In this document: one piece after another, positions 18,301-28,753 of the stretch
Layout of the letters: each line of letters starts with the position of its first letter
How positions within the stretch are numbered: the first letter of the stretch is position 1
Source of the DNA: Neochlamydia sp. S13
GTDB lineage: Bacteria; Chlamydiota; Chlamydiia; Chlamydiales; Parachlamydiaceae
Direction: 5' to 3'
Length of the DNA: 64,000 nucleotides
Assembly: GCF_000648235.2 (NCBI RefSeq)
Contig: NZ_AP017977.1
Span: 868,001 to 932,000, forward strand
The notes under the pieces: generated by a model
Told to the model about the DNA's origin: nothing
The model's database searches: none
The model's input: the letters and a program-made list of their open reading frames with translations, nothing else
Made by a program: the position numbers and the translations under genes

Positions 18301-19155
18301 ATGGAAAGATATCATGCCTTAGATTCTTACGAGGAATCTATCATTCTAAAAAAAGGGACTGAAAAACCTGGAACGGGTAAATACTACCACTTTGCTGAAG
18401 GAGGTATTTATCTATGCCGTTATTGTGACGCTCCTTTATATATGTCCTCTGATAAATTTCCTTCTCAATGCGGATGGCCTAGTTTTGAGGATGAAATTAA
18501 GGGTTCTGTGGAGCGCAAGCTTGATGCAGATGGGGAGCGTACAGAAATTCTTTGTCGACGCTGCAGCGGGCATCTAGGACATCTTTTTATTGGAGAGAGG
18601 CTGACAAGAAAGAATCAGCGGCACTGTGTAAATTCAACATCGCTAACATTTAACCCTGCATTTACTCAAGAGGGCTATGCCAGAGCTATTTTTGCTGCCG
18701 GTTGTTTCTGGGGAGTCGAACATCTTTTTAAAAAAGTTGAAGGGGTAATTAGTACTACCGTAGGTTATATAGGAGGCTCAACAGTGCATCCAACCTATCA
18801 AGAGGTCTGTACGGGAATGAGTGGCCATGCAGAAAGCGTGGAAATTATATTTGACCCTGAAATTGTGACTTATGAAACATTGGCTAAATTATTTTTCGAA
18901 ATTCATGATCCCTCACAGCACAATCGTCAGGGACCCGACAAGGGTGAACAATATCGCTCGGCAATCTTTTATCTCTCGGAGGCTCAAAAGAAGATAGCCG
19001 AAAATTTGGTAATAAAATTGGAAAAGAAAGGGATTAAAGTAGCTACCCGTCTTTTGCCAGCAAGCTTTTTTTATCCCGCAGAAGAATATCATCAAGATTA
19101 CTATGTTAAAGTGGGTAAAGAGCCTTATTGCCATGTGTATGTCAAACGTTTTTAA
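18301..19155 (+). CDS. msrBA: Bifunctional peptide-methionine (R)-/(S)-S-oxide reductase, MsrB-MsrA fusion
   Basis: A 284-residue cytosolic repair enzyme that reduces both methionine sulfoxide epimers in oxidised proteins. Residues 1-125 are MsrB: zinc CxxC pairs CRYC and CRRC, GHLGHLF, and catalytic Cys in RHCVNSTSL. Residues about 130-284 are MsrA: catalytic [12 protein letters not shown], then [26 protein letters not shown] and YHQDYY. The order B-A is the reverse of the well-known A-B fusions (e.g. Neisseria PilB). No signal peptide. It is monocistronic, with the next gene convergent. Confidence 0.95.
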   Translation: MERYHALDSYEESIILKKGTEKPGTGKYYHFAEGGIYLCRYCDAPLYMSSDKFPSQCGWPSFEDEIKGSVERKLDADGERTEILCRRCSGHLGHLFIGERLTRKNQRHCVNSTSLTFNPAFTQEGYARAIFAAGCFWGVEHLFKKVEGVISTTVGYIGGSTVHPTYQEVCTGMSGHAESVEIIFDPEIVTYETLAKLFFEIHDPSQHNRQGPDKGEQYRSAIFYLSEAQKKIAENLVIKLEKKGIKVATRLLPASFFYPAEEYHQDYYVKVGKEPYCHVYVKRF

Positions 19156-19241
19156 GCATGCCTTTTCTTGCAATTAGCAATCACTATGCTTCCCGCCTTA
19201 ACATCATAAGGAGGAAGCAAAGCAAGGTGAAGTAAATGTGC

Positions 19242-20684
19242 CTACCATAGATGAAGAATTTTCCACCACAAAGACCCTATTCCTATCCAGATAGTCAAAA
19301 AGATAAAACTCATTATAAATCCCATTTTCCACCAAGTCTTAAGATTTACATATTCAGATCCAAATAAAATAGGTGCTGATCCGGTTCCATAATGGGTAAG
19401 GCAGGCGAACAAGCTGCTAGAAAAGGCAAGTGAAAGAGCTATAAGATAAGGGGGAATATGTAGATGTAGGCCGACAGTTAGAAAAGCCGCATACATAGAG
19501 CTAACGTGAGCTGTATTGCTAGCAAAAAGATAATGACTATAAAAATAGGAAAGCACCAACATGGGCCATGCCCAGTACCAGGAAGTATTTGTCATCATAG
19601 CGCGTAGGTGGCTGCTCATCCAACCAATTAATCCAAAATTATTTAAATAGGTGGCTATCATCACTAGCGTAGAAAACCAAATCAGCGTATCCCAAGCCTC
19701 ATGTTCTCTCTTAATATCTTCCCAAGTAAGCACACCTGTTAAAAGTAAAATGCATACTCCTAAGAAGGCCACTGTCGTACTATCTATGCTAAGGTAGGAC
19801 TCTCCACAAATCCATAAAACAATTAACAAGAAAAATACCACCAAAGTGATCCATTCATATTTTGACATAGGCCCCATTTGCTGAAGATTTTTGATAGCTA
19901 AATCTTTAGCCTCAGGGGTTTCTTTAATTTCTGGGGGATATAATTTATGCACAAGATAGGGAATGGTGATTAAACTTAGTACTCCAGGAAGGCTGGCGGC
20001 TAAGGCCCATTGGCCCCAGGTAATGGGGATATGATGGTTAAGCAGTACTGCTACGATGAGGGGATTTGCTGCCATGGCTGTAATAAACATGGTGCTAGTG
20101 ATTAAATTGCAGTAGTAGGCCGTAAGGGTAAGATAGCTTCCTATGAGGCGTTGAGAATGGCGCTCAGGCGAGCTTCCGAAGCTAACAGCTAACGCTCTGA
20201 CGATAGGAAAAATAATGCCTCCAGCCCGTGCCGTATTACTAGGAATAGCAGGAGCTAAGATAAGTTCGGTAAAAGCTACCCCGTATCCTAACCCTAAAGT
20301 TTTTTTTCCTAAAAAAGCCACCAATAGATAGGCTAAACGCATTCCCAGTTTTGTTTTAATAAAACTTTTGGAGATAAGGAAGGCAGCAACAACAAGCCAA
20401 ATGATAGGATGGGAAAAACCGCTTAAAGCTTCCTTCAACGTAAGAGTCTGAGTGACAATAAGAGTAGTCAGAGCTAAAAAAGAAATGGCTCCCATAGGCA
20501 GTGCTTTTCCTATTAATCCCACAATCAGAGCAGAAAAAATGGCTAACAGCTGCCACGCCTTGGGCTCAACACCCGCCGGCGAGGGAGCGAACCCTATGCA
20601 TGCACCCACTGTGCAAGCAATAAAAAGGGGTAGGAAATTGGCACCTTTAAAAACTACTTTGTTAGAGTGCTGAGGATGCGACAT
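19242..20684 (-). CDS. DASS-family dicarboxylate (2-oxoglutarate/malate-type) translocator
   Basis: A 480-residue inner membrane carrier with about 12-14 hydrophobic segments. Signatures include GFSHPIIWLVVAAFLISKSF and ILAPAIPSNTARAGGIIFPI (the SNT motif of DASS carriers), and near the end ASNTAHVSSMYAAF and LTHYGTGSAPILFGS. It belongs to the plastid/chlamydial SodiT-like branch that exchanges dicarboxylates such as 2-oxoglutarate and malate. An intracellular bacterium would use it to take TCA intermediates from the host. The exact substrate is inference. Confidence 0.9.
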   Translation of the reverse strand: MSHPQHSNKVVFKGANFLPLFIACTVGACIGFAPSPAGVEPKAWQLLAIFSALIVGLIGKALPMGAISFLALTTLIVTQTLTLKEALSGFSHPIIWLVVAAFLISKSFIKTKLGMRLAYLLVAFLGKKTLGLGYGVAFTELILAPAIPSNTARAGGIIFPIVRALAVSFGSSPERHSQRLIGSYLTLTAYYCNLITSTMFITAMAANPLIVAVLLNHHIPITWGQWALAASLPGVLSLITIPYLVHKLYPPEIKETPEAKDLAIKNLQQMGPMSKYEWITLVVFFLLIVLWICGESYLSIDSTTVAFLGVCILLLTGVLTWEDIKREHEAWDTLIWFSTLVMIATYLNNFGLIGWMSSHLRAMMTNTSWYWAWPMLVLSYFYSHYLFASNTAHVSSMYAAFLTVGLHLHIPPYLIALSLAFSSSLFACLTHYGTGSAPILFGSEYVNLKTWWKMGFIMSFIFLTIWIGIGSLWWKILHLW

Positions 20685-20825
20685 GATGTGTCTCCAAAAA
20701 TATTTGTAAGGAACCTATATTACTAGGAGAAGGAATTTCTTTTAAGATGAAAATCTTGCTTGCGTAGATGAAGCCGATACTGCCATAATGTTATTCTACC
20801 CCTTAACCCAAAAGGATTAAAAATT

Positions 20826-21137
20826 ATGATTACAGATATAGAATCTTTAAATTTGTTGGATTTAGACCAATTTTCAGCTGATTTAGAAGAACTCAAGCAG
20901 GAGATAATCACTGAAGAAGCTGAAGGAGATGAGGATGATGTTATCCTAGAAGTCATTAAAGTGATTCAGGAAGAAATCGTTAAACGTAAGAGTAATCCAG
21001 AGAAAAAAGATCTTGCTAGCAATGTAAAATTTTTGGCTTATATCAATTTATTTAATTCTTTATTCGGAGAAGTAGACTTTGAGGAATTAGATGAGGATGA
21101 ATTAGAAGATATTGAAGAGGATGAAGAAGAAAAATAA
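20826..21137 (+). CDS. Small very acidic hypothetical protein
   Basis: 103 residues, not recognised. It is strongly acidic, with Asp/Glu runs at 50-60 and at the C-terminus (ELDEDELEDIEEDEEEK) and a short helical middle. No signal peptide or membrane segment. The start at ATG 20826 lacks a strong ribosome site. A clean hairpin terminator follows directly, which supports a real transcription unit. It lies divergent to the dicarboxylate carrier. Confidence 0.6.
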   Translation: MITDIESLNLLDLDQFSADLEELKQEIITEEAEGDEDDVILEVIKVIQEEIVKRKSNPEKKDLASNVKFLAYINLFNSLFGEVDFEELDEDELEDIEEDEEEK

Positions 21138-21147
21138 TTGATGAATA

Positions 21148-21172
21148 GAAGAGCGGCATTATACCGCTCTTC
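21148..21172 (+). terminator. Hairpin terminator after the acidic protein gene
   Basis: GAAGAGCGG (21148-21156) and CCGCTCTTC (21164-21172) form a perfect 9-bp GC-containing stem with a 7-base loop, 10 bases after the stop codon. The following T run is delayed (CTCTTTTTATTC), so it may be imperfect. Confidence 0.7.
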
Positions 21173-21588
21173 AGAAATCAAAGCCTCTTTTTATTCTTAA
21201 ATTTTTTTTATTAGGTCTTTAAGCCTAGGTTTAATTAAGTAGAAATATTCATAAAATTTACTTGTTAGTAGGAATAAATCTTACCTGCTTTTCATAGCTA
21301 GGCGTCTTTCTTGTAAATTCTCTAGAAATTTTACTACCCAATGGACATTCTCTATCTATACTTTTTAACTATAGGCAGCAGGTTTATTTGCGGAAGATTA
21401 TGTGGATCATTTTTCTTGTCTTTGGCCTTGTTCCTTGAAAATAGGTTACAGTCACTCGTTTGCTGCCTAGAAAAATTATTAAATATAAAAAAATCTTACT
21501 AACTATAGATAAATAAACCTAACGCTTAAGCTTTAATATCTAAAAAATATAGACTTGGTAATTAAGTAAGCTAAAGGCATCAACCATC
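21173..21588. other. Intergenic region before the dihydrouridine synthase
   Basis: About 415 bp, AT-rich, with no supported gene or RNA. It presumably includes the promoter of the next gene. Confidence 0.4.
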
Positions 21589-22563
21589 ATGGATTTACTT
21601 TCAAAAGACGCCTTTGGGTGTCCTTATCTTTTTCTTGCTCCCATGGAAGGAGTAGGAGATCGCTGCTTTCGTAAAGCGATGGCGACCATGGGAGGATTCG
21701 ATGAGGGTGTTACCGAATTTATTCGGGTGCCGAGCAATGCTCATGCGCCCAGCTTAGCTAGAGTTTATGACCCTCATGAAATTTCTCCTATTCCTTTAGC
21801 AGCTCAATTGATGGGGTCGGAACCTAACTTAATGGCAGAAATGGCCCTAGAAATAGCTCGCAGGGGAGCGCCTCGCATAGATTTAAACTGTGGGTGCCCT
21901 TCTAATAAAGTGACAGGCAGAGGTGCAGGTTCAAGTCTCTTAAAAGAACCTCGGCATCTTTATGAAGTGGCAAGGGCTTTAGTAAAAGCTGTAAAGGTTC
22001 CTGTGACGGTTAAAATGCGTTCAGGATATGAAGACACTTCTCTTTTTAAAGAAAATTTACTTGCCGCGCAAGAAAGTGGGGCATGTTTTATTACTCTACA
22101 TCCCCGAACTAAAGTAGAGGGATATGGACCTCCTGCACGCTGGGATTTGATCGCTGAAGCTAAGTCTATTTTGAAAATCCCTGTGGTGGGCAATGGAGAT
22201 ATTTTGTGTGTAGAAGATGCTGTGCGTATGTTGAAAGCAACCCACTGTGATGCCCTCATGGTTGGACGGGGAAGCGTAATTAACCCATTTATCTTTCATC
22301 AGATACGTGCTTATTTTTCAGGGAAGGCTTTTATACCCATCTGGGATTCTTTAGATACTTATCTTAGAACCTACTTGTCAGAGATACCTTTAACAAGTCC
22401 CGTTCGCAATAAAATTAATAAGATGAAACAATTACTAAGTTTTCTCTATAAAGCCAACCCGCAGTTATTAAGCTATCGCCAACAAATGTTAACTTCGCAA
22501 TTTAACCATTTAGATGCTTTTATGGAGGATGCTATGCATCATCTTAGAAACTTTTATATATAA
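21589..22563 (+). CDS. dus: tRNA-dihydrouridine synthase (DusC-like)
   Basis: A 324-residue FMN enzyme that reduces uridine to dihydrouridine in tRNA using NAD(P)H. TIM-barrel motifs: LFLAPMEGVGDRCFR, the VTEFIRV block seen in DusC, AAQLMGSEP, catalytic Cys in DLNCGCPSNKVTGRGAGSSL, KMRSGYED, ITLHPRTKVEGYGPPARWD, VVGNGDI and MVGRGSVINPF. Length is normal. A DusC-type subgroup is suggested by the EFIRV motif; assignment among DusA/B/C is inference. Single gene. Confidence 0.93.
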   Translation: MDLLSKDAFGCPYLFLAPMEGVGDRCFRKAMATMGGFDEGVTEFIRVPSNAHAPSLARVYDPHEISPIPLAAQLMGSEPNLMAEMALEIARRGAPRIDLNCGCPSNKVTGRGAGSSLLKEPRHLYEVARALVKAVKVPVTVKMRSGYEDTSLFKENLLAAQESGACFITLHPRTKVEGYGPPARWDLIAEAKSILKIPVVGNGDILCVEDAVRMLKATHCDALMVGRGSVINPFIFHQIRAYFSGKAFIPIWDSLDTYLRTYLSEIPLTSPVRNKINKMKQLLSFLYKANPQLLSYRQQMLTSQFNHLDAFMEDAMHHLRNFYI

Positions 22564-22801
22564 AACTACCCCTTCTTCCACCGAAATTGCCTAAATTTTT
22601 ATTTGATAATCGAAGGTTTTATTATTTAATTTTCTTTTAACAAGTTCGACTCACGAAGTTTAGCCTATACCCTTTTTGCCTAAAAAAATGGGCCTGCTAG
22701 TTTCTATCTTACATTCCTCAGCAAGAAAAATAATTAGGAGTTTTGAAGGTTAATCGAGTAAGATGTTTTCTTTAAGGGATTAAACTAAACGACTAAAAGT
22801 T

Positions 22802-23868
22802 ATGCAGATAGATACGCAAAACGTCGATCATTTAGGATTAGTAGCTGGAATGTGTAAGGAGATAGGGTTAGTTGACATTATTGACCAAGCAGTAGGTAAC
22901 CAGGCGAAGAATAAGCATCTAACCTATGGGCAAGCTGTTAAATGCGTGATTTTAAACGGATTGAGATTTGTAAGTCGGACGCTTTACATGTATTCTGAGT
23001 ACTTTGAAGACAAACCCATCGATCATTTGCTAGGTACGTCAGTCATTCCAGAGCAAATTGATGATAATGTTTTAGGCAGAGCGCTTGACAAGTTATTTGA
23101 ATTGGGAGTGACCGAGCTTTTTACTAAGATAGCTCTGCATACGATCAAAGTGCTTGGTATCCAAGTAAAAAGTTTACATTTGGATGCGACAAGTTTGCAT
23201 GTAGATGGAAACTATGAGAGCCTATTAGAACAAGGAGAAGCGTGTATTCGTCTGGTGCAAGGCTACAACAGATTTTAGAACCTCAAGTTTTAGCAACTCA
23301 AAAGCATGCTACGTCTGGTCGACCAAAAGCTGGGCAAGCACCTTCTATACTTAGCTATCGCCTAGAAGGTACAGTAGCTTGCTCTTTGCTTAACAAAGCA
23401 GAGTTAGAGAGGAGCAAAGGGTTTTTCATCTTAGCAACTAATGACATGGACGTAACTACTTTTCCTGCTCAAGAGTTATTGAAAACATATAAGGCACAGC
23501 AAAGTGTAGAAAGAGGATTTAGATTTTTGAAAAGCCCCGATTTCCTTGTCTCTTCTTTCTTTTTAAAAAAGCCAGAAAGGATAGAAGCTCTTTTAATGGT
23601 AATGACTCTATGCCTTTTGGTCTATTCTGCGCTTGAATATAAAATCCGAGAAAAATTGCGAGAAAATGGTGAGAACTTCTTAAATCAGCTTAAGAAACCT
23701 ACACAAAAGCCAACCACACGCTGGGTGTTTTTCTGTTTCCTAGGCCTACATATGGTCTTTATTGACCATAAAAAATTGCAAATTACCAACCTGAAAGAAC
23801 GCCATAGAATTATTCTTAGATGCTTAGGGCCTCCTTACCAAAAATTCTATTATTCTGAAATGTGGTGA
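22802..23868 (+). pseudogene. IS1634-type (DUF4277) transposase with internal deletion and frameshift
   Basis: The N-terminal part (22802-23278) has the DUF4277 domain: TQNVDHLGLVAGMCKEIGL, KCVILNGLRFVSRTLYMYSE and the first DDE Asp in SLHLDATSLHVDG. The frame then jumps to the C-terminal half (23242-23868): KGFFILATND, QQSVERGFRFLKSP (catalytic Glu region) and TRWVFFCFLGLHMV. The central section with the second Asp is missing, so the gene is dead. Related to the fragment at 50961-51943. Confidence 0.85.
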
Positions 23869-24190
23869 GAAATCACGGTTCTATAGCAAGCTGGCATTGA
23901 TATATGACATTTTGCTTGTTAGCGTTAATAAACTATTAGGGAAAAAAAAGCTCTCTAGCCTTTAAAAAGTTTTTTCACTCAATCTACTTTAGATAAACAC
24001 TTCAAAAAGTTAGGTGCCTAATATGCACAAATGCTTATCAAGCAAGGGTAAAACAATTGGCTAGGATAGCCTTTTTAGTGGCTTAAAGCCTTAAGTGAAC
24101 GCGTACGACCATTTATTCTCTCAAAGATAAATGTGTGCCTATTGGCTAAGGTAGTATTGCTTGAAAAGCTAAAAAAATTTAAAGGTTTGA
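23869..24190. other. Intergenic region between dead transposase and ndh
   Basis: About 320 bp. It likely includes the IS right end near 23868 (AAATGTGG). No gene was recognised. Confidence 0.4.
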
Positions 24191-25480
24191 TCAACGAAGG
24201 GGTTCATCTTTATCAGTTAGGGGACGAGTAATAAGCCGTATGCAACGCTGATTACGACAATATAAATAAAACCAGTTGAGCATAACCACTACTCGGTTGG
24301 CAAAGCTGATAAGGAAATGGATATGGATAAAACACCATGCTAGCCAGGCAATAAAGCCTGAGATTTTTAATTTTCCTATGACCGCTACGGCTTTTGCTTT
24401 TCCAATTGTTGCCATCATTCCTTTGTCAAAGTATTTGAAAGGTTTTCTTTGTTTGCCACAAATATTCTTTCTTATAAGCTTAGCCACGTAATGGCTTTGT
24501 TGGATGGCCACGGGAGCTATACCCGGCAAAGGAAGACCTGCCCTGTCTAAGAGAAGAGCAGCATCGCCAATTACAAATATCTCTGGATAACCAGGGACAG
24601 ATAAATCATTGTTGACATGTATTCGTCCGGAATGATCTTGCATGACTTCCAATGTATCTAATAAAGGAGAAGTTTGGTTACCGGCCGCCCAAATGACATT
24701 ACGACTGTCGATAAATTTATCTCCTATTCTTACTCCTTCAGAAGTTATTTCTGTTACCCTGGTTTTTAAAATTATTTCCACTCCCAGCTTTCTTAAATCT
24801 ATAGCTGCTTTTTCGGCTAAATCTTTAGGAAAGCTAGATAGTATTTGTTCAGAGCCTTCAATCAAATAAACACGTGCGTGCTCAGGGTTAATATGACGAA
24901 AATTATGGATTAAAGAGGTATGAGCAATTTCAGCAATCGCGCCTGCCATTTCTACTCCTGTAGGACCTGCACCCACAATGACGAATTGTAAAAATTTTAA
25001 GGTTTCCTCAGGTTTGGTGCATCTTTCGGCTCTTTCAAAACTTAAAAGAATACGTTCTCTAATTCTTATGGCGTCCTGCAATGTTTTTAAACCAGGGGCA
25101 AATACTTCCCATTCTGCATGTCCAAAATAGGTATGCTGAGAGCCTGGAGCAAGGATTAAATAATCATAATTATAAGTTTCCCCATTCTCTGCTATTACTA
25201 CCTTTTTTTCTTTATCTACGGCGGTAATGTTGGCTAAAAGAACTGTTACGTTCTCTTGTTTAGAGAAGATGGTACGAATAGGTGAAGCAATATTAGCTGG
25301 CGATAGTGCAGCGCTGGCCACTTGATATAAAAGTGGTTGGAAAAGGTGATGATTAGTTTTATCAAGTAGTAAGATGTCTACTGCTGCTTTTTTTAAAGCT
25401 TTAGCAGCATTAAGGCCACCAAATCCTCCTCCCACAATTACAACTTTTGGCTTGCTCATGTTTATAACCTTTTTAATCAT
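24191..25480 (-). CDS. ndh: Type II NADH dehydrogenase (NDH-2)
   Basis: A 429-residue single-subunit, non-pumping NADH:quinone oxidoreductase on the inner face of the membrane. Two Rossmann motifs are visible: FAD-binding VVIVGGGFGGLNAAKAL near the N-terminus and NAD-binding FVIVGAGPTGVEMAGAI near 165. FQPLLYQVASAALSP, ILAPGSQHTYFG and VIWAAGNQTSP are typical, and a C-terminal membrane-anchoring helix region follows (FIAWLAWCFIHIHFLISF). AAAGG sits eight bases before an inner ATG at 25459 (MSKPKVV), probably the true start. It lies 91 bp behind the cytochrome c peroxidase gene on the same strand. Confidence 0.93.
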   Translation of the reverse strand: MIKKVINMSKPKVVIVGGGFGGLNAAKALKKAAVDILLLDKTNHHLFQPLLYQVASAALSPANIASPIRTIFSKQENVTVLLANITAVDKEKKVVIAENGETYNYDYLILAPGSQHTYFGHAEWEVFAPGLKTLQDAIRIRERILLSFERAERCTKPEETLKFLQFVIVGAGPTGVEMAGAIAEIAHTSLIHNFRHINPEHARVYLIEGSEQILSSFPKDLAEKAAIDLRKLGVEIILKTRVTEITSEGVRIGDKFIDSRNVIWAAGNQTSPLLDTLEVMQDHSGRIHVNNDLSVPGYPEIFVIGDAALLLDRAGLPLPGIAPVAIQQSHYVAKLIRKNICGKQRKPFKYFDKGMMATIGKAKAVAVIGKLKISGFIAWLAWCFIHIHFLISFANRVVVMLNWFYLYCRNQRCIRLITRPLTDKDEPLR

Positions 25481-25571
25481 TTTTTATTATTAGAGGGACG
25501 AATAAATCAACTAAATTCCTCTAATATTTTTATCCTACTGAGCCTCTTAAAGTAGACCCATAGAAACACTA

Positions 25572-26633
25572 CTATTCAGGAAAAGTCGAAGGCGATTGAA
25601 TGTGCTGCCAACCTTCACCATCGAGGGCTTTTAAGAAACTAAGAAGAGCTTTTTTTTCTTCTTCTTTAAGATGTAAGGGCTTCATCAAAGGGTGCAGGTT
25701 AGGATTAGGCGTGCCTCCTTTATCATAATACTCAATCACTTCCTCTAGAGTCTTAAGGCTTCCATCGTGCATATAAGGATGATTGCTAACTATTTCTCTG
25801 AGGATAGGTACTTTAAAAGCTCCCCAATCTTTATCTCTTTTTGTTATTTCATAGCGTCCTAAGTCTGGCTTAGAAGAAGCCATCCCTATCCCAATGTTAG
25901 CAAAATCTCCGCTGCTAAAATTAACTCCATGATGACAATCAATACATCCTTTTGATAAAAACACTTGATAACCATTCACTTGCTCAGCGTTCATGGCTGA
26001 TTTGTCACCTTTAATGTAGCGATCATAAGGAGAATTTCCAGATAAAAGGGTACGTTCAAATGTAGAAAGAGCTTTGGCAATATCATCTATTGTACACTCT
26101 TCATTGTAAAATACTTCTTTAAAGAGAAGGCGATAGCCTGCAATGTTTTTTACACGTTCTTGGCATTGCCAATGGGCCTCATGAGGGTTATCGGCTAAAG
26201 TCATCTCTTTAGGATTGGCAATAGGCCCTTTACTTTGTTCTTCAAGAGTTTTAGCTCTACCGTCCCAAAATAGTAAAGGTTGATAGGCGGAATTGATAAT
26301 AGTCATCGAGTGGCGGCTACCGTATCGTCCTTTAATTCCTATGGATACAGGTCTGCGGTCTGAAAAACCTTCAGAGGGCGCATGACAGCTTGCACAAGAA
26401 ACAGTTCCATCTGATGAGAGCCTAGTATCAAAATATAAAAGCCGTCCTAACTCTGCTTTTTTTGCATGATAAGGGTTATCTTTAGGCCAAGGAATTTCAG
26501 GTAATCCATAAGGAAGGATAAGTTTTTGAGGCTCGGCCAGGAAATTCATTTTTGATGCATCGCTGACATTCACTTCACTCCATGCTACACCCATCAAAAA
26601 AAAAGCTATCCATGCTATCTGCGCAAGCTTCAT
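25572..26633 (-). CDS. Di-heme cytochrome c peroxidase, periplasmic
   Basis: 353 residues. A signal peptide (KLAQIAWIAFFLMGVAWSE) exports it; two CxxCH heme sites follow, CASCHAPSEGFSD and CIDCHHGVNFSSGD, and DGRAKTLEEQSKGPI and YMHDGSLKTLEEVIEYYDKG are typical of the CcpA/MauG family. It reduces hydrogen peroxide with electrons from a c-type cytochrome or quinol. Length is normal. It precedes ndh on the same strand, so the two may be co-transcribed, with NDH-2 feeding the chain that supplies the peroxidase. Confidence 0.92.
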   Translation of the reverse strand: MKLAQIAWIAFFLMGVAWSEVNVSDASKMNFLAEPQKLILPYGLPEIPWPKDNPYHAKKAELGRLLYFDTRLSSDGTVSCASCHAPSEGFSDRRPVSIGIKGRYGSRHSMTIINSAYQPLLFWDGRAKTLEEQSKGPIANPKEMTLADNPHEAHWQCQERVKNIAGYRLLFKEVFYNEECTIDDIAKALSTFERTLLSGNSPYDRYIKGDKSAMNAEQVNGYQVFLSKGCIDCHHGVNFSSGDFANIGIGMASSKPDLGRYEITKRDKDWGAFKVPILREIVSNHPYMHDGSLKTLEEVIEYYDKGGTPNPNLHPLMKPLHLKEEEKKALLSFLKALDGEGWQHIQSPSTFPE

Positions 26634-27444
26634 ATCTTCTACCTTCTATCTATAAGACTGCATTTTGCATTTTACAGCTCAATTGTGCAAGATTAAATAT
26701 TTAAGCTATTTATTTATAAAATCTTAGTGGTTATAAAAGTAAATAAATTAAATTGAAAAGCTGCCTAAATAGGCTTTAAATTTTATATTTTAACTTTAAA
26801 TTCTTTTGCTCTTTGAAGGTAATCTACTAATAATTTTTATTAGGCTATAGCTCTTCTTGCTAATGAACTTAAAGCATCGAGTGTCCATAAAGCTCGATAA
26901 AAATCTAACTCTTAAGCTATCTAGAAAAATGCGGTCTTTTAAGCTTTTGGCTAGCTTTTTGCGCATCATCGATTTAAAAAAACTAGATTTCAAAGAAATG
27001 AGGAGACGACTAAAGAGATCATCAAATTTTTAAAGCTAGGCATAGCTTTTTTACCGGATTAAATTTTATAATAGAGGCTTTTTTTGCCCCTTAAAAGCTC
27101 TTTATTTATCATGTAGGTTTACTTAAAGAGCAGATAAAAAAATCTAAAAAAAAAATCAGAAATTTATGAGCAAGTTAGGCATACTAATCTACTTGCCTAT
27201 CAGAATATGTTGGAGAAGTCCATGCATAAGAAACAATAGACTCTCCATTAATAAGCAGTGTTCATTGAAAGCCAAATCGCTAAAAAATTTTTCGCAGCGC
27301 AAATTCGGCTTTATTAGATCCTTTCCTAATCCTTTTTAGTGCCTATCTCCTTAAAATTTATGAGGGTGCAAACTGTTGAATATCTTTTTATCTTTTAACC
27401 TTTTCGATAACTTAAATTTTTCCTGATCTCTTTTAAACTCTTTG
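26634..27444. other. Long AT-rich gap without supported genes
   Basis: About 810 bp. A 65-codon minus-strand frame (26796-26993) and others show no family resemblance and no ribosome site. I see no IS ends or RNA fold. It could be decayed coding DNA. Confidence 0.5.
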
Positions 27445-28524
27445 CTAGGCAATAGTAATAGCTTTGTTTAGATATACATCTTGTATGGCATGGAAGATTT
27501 TTACGCCTTCGTCAAGAGGGCATTGAAAAGTTTTACGTCCACTGATTAGGCCCATCCCTCCAGCTCTTTTGTTAATCACAGCTGTACGAACTGCTTCTTC
27601 CAAGTTTTTTTGCCCTAAAGAAGCTCCTCCTGAATTGATAAGCCCCACACGGCCGCTATAGCCATTTAATACTTGATAACGGCAAAGATCGATAGGGTGA
27701 TCAGTACAAAGGTTTGTGTACATAGCTTCAGCATATTTGCCGTAACTGCCTTTCTTATCTTTATTTAGAGCTTTATAGCCCCCATTATTAAGAGGTAATT
27801 TTTGTTTTACAATGTCTGCTCCAATGGTTGCTCCCAGATGATTGGCCTGGCCTGTGAGGTCAGCACTCTCATGGTAATCTATGCCATCGACTTTAAAAGC
27901 TGGGTTACGTAAATAACACCAAAGAATGGTAGCCATGCCTAATTCATGCGCCTGTGAAAAAGCCTCACTAATTTCCTTAATCTGACGATTACTTTCTGTT
28001 GCACCAAAATAAATGGTGGCACCTACGGCCATTGCTCCCATATTCCAAGCTTGCTTAACATTTCCGAAAAGAATTTGGTCATAACGGTTAGGATAGCTAA
28101 GAAGCTCATTATGATTAATTTTTGCTATAAAAGGAAGTCGATGTGCATATTTTCGTGCGACAAGTCCTAATGTTTCTAAGGTTGAAGCTACCGCATTACA
28201 GCCACTTTCTAAAGCTAATTTCATAATATTTTGCGGATCAAAATAGATAGGGTTAGGAGCAAAAGTAGCACCTGCTGAATGTTCGATACCCTGATCAACA
28301 GGAAGGATGGAAAGATATCCTGTTCCTCCCAAGCGCCCATGATTAAAGAGCGCTTGAAGGCTGGCAAGTACACGTACGGGACGATCGCTAACACCATGAA
28401 TTTTACTTAACCACTCTGGCCCGGGCAAATGAAGTGCCTCTTTGGAAACTTTTTTACATTGGTAGTGGAGTAAAGAATCAGCTTCAGCTCCAAGAAATCT
28501 TTCAATATCAGCTATTTCAAGCAC
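27445..28524 (-). CDS. fbaB: Class I fructose-bisphosphate aldolase, DhnA type
   Basis: 359 residues. A cytosolic glycolytic/gluconeogenic enzyme that splits fructose 1,6-bisphosphate through a lysine Schiff base. Family marks: [74 protein letters not shown] (Schiff-base Lys region), and phosphate-binding [18 protein letters not shown] and [13 protein letters not shown]. This is the aldolase type used across Chlamydiae. Single gene, normal length. Confidence 0.93.
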   Translation of the reverse strand: MLEIADIERFLGAEADSLLHYQCKKVSKEALHLPGPEWLSKIHGVSDRPVRVLASLQALFNHGRLGGTGYLSILPVDQGIEHSAGATFAPNPIYFDPQNIMKLALESGCNAVASTLETLGLVARKYAHRLPFIAKINHNELLSYPNRYDQILFGNVKQAWNMGAMAVGATIYFGATESNRQIKEISEAFSQAHELGMATILWCYLRNPAFKVDGIDYHESADLTGQANHLGATIGADIVKQKLPLNNGGYKALNKDKKGSYGKYAEAMYTNLCTDHPIDLCRYQVLNGYSGRVGLINSGGASLGQKNLEEAVRTAVINKRAGGMGLISGRKTFQCPLDEGVKIFHAIQDVYLNKAITIA

Positions 28525-28753
28525 AGCAAACCTCGCAAGTATTAGTTATAAAATTCATCCTAAATAATCAGACAAAAATATGCCAGTAAACTTCCTTCAA
28601 ATAATAAAAAAATGAGATCGGAAGCTTTTTACCAGGCTTTTTTAGTTAAGCTTCTTCCTGGTTAATAGAATTATTAAGGAATGGCATGATTATTGCATAG
28701 TTATTAAAAAAGTTTATTTACAAGATGATTAAGTTAGCATTTAGGAGGAGAAT

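Noticed and set aside
28640..28672. ACCAGG...CCTGGT palindrome upstream of the aldolase and PP2C-like genes
   Set aside because: It lies between two divergent starts, with no T run; it could be an operator, but there is only one copy and no evidence.
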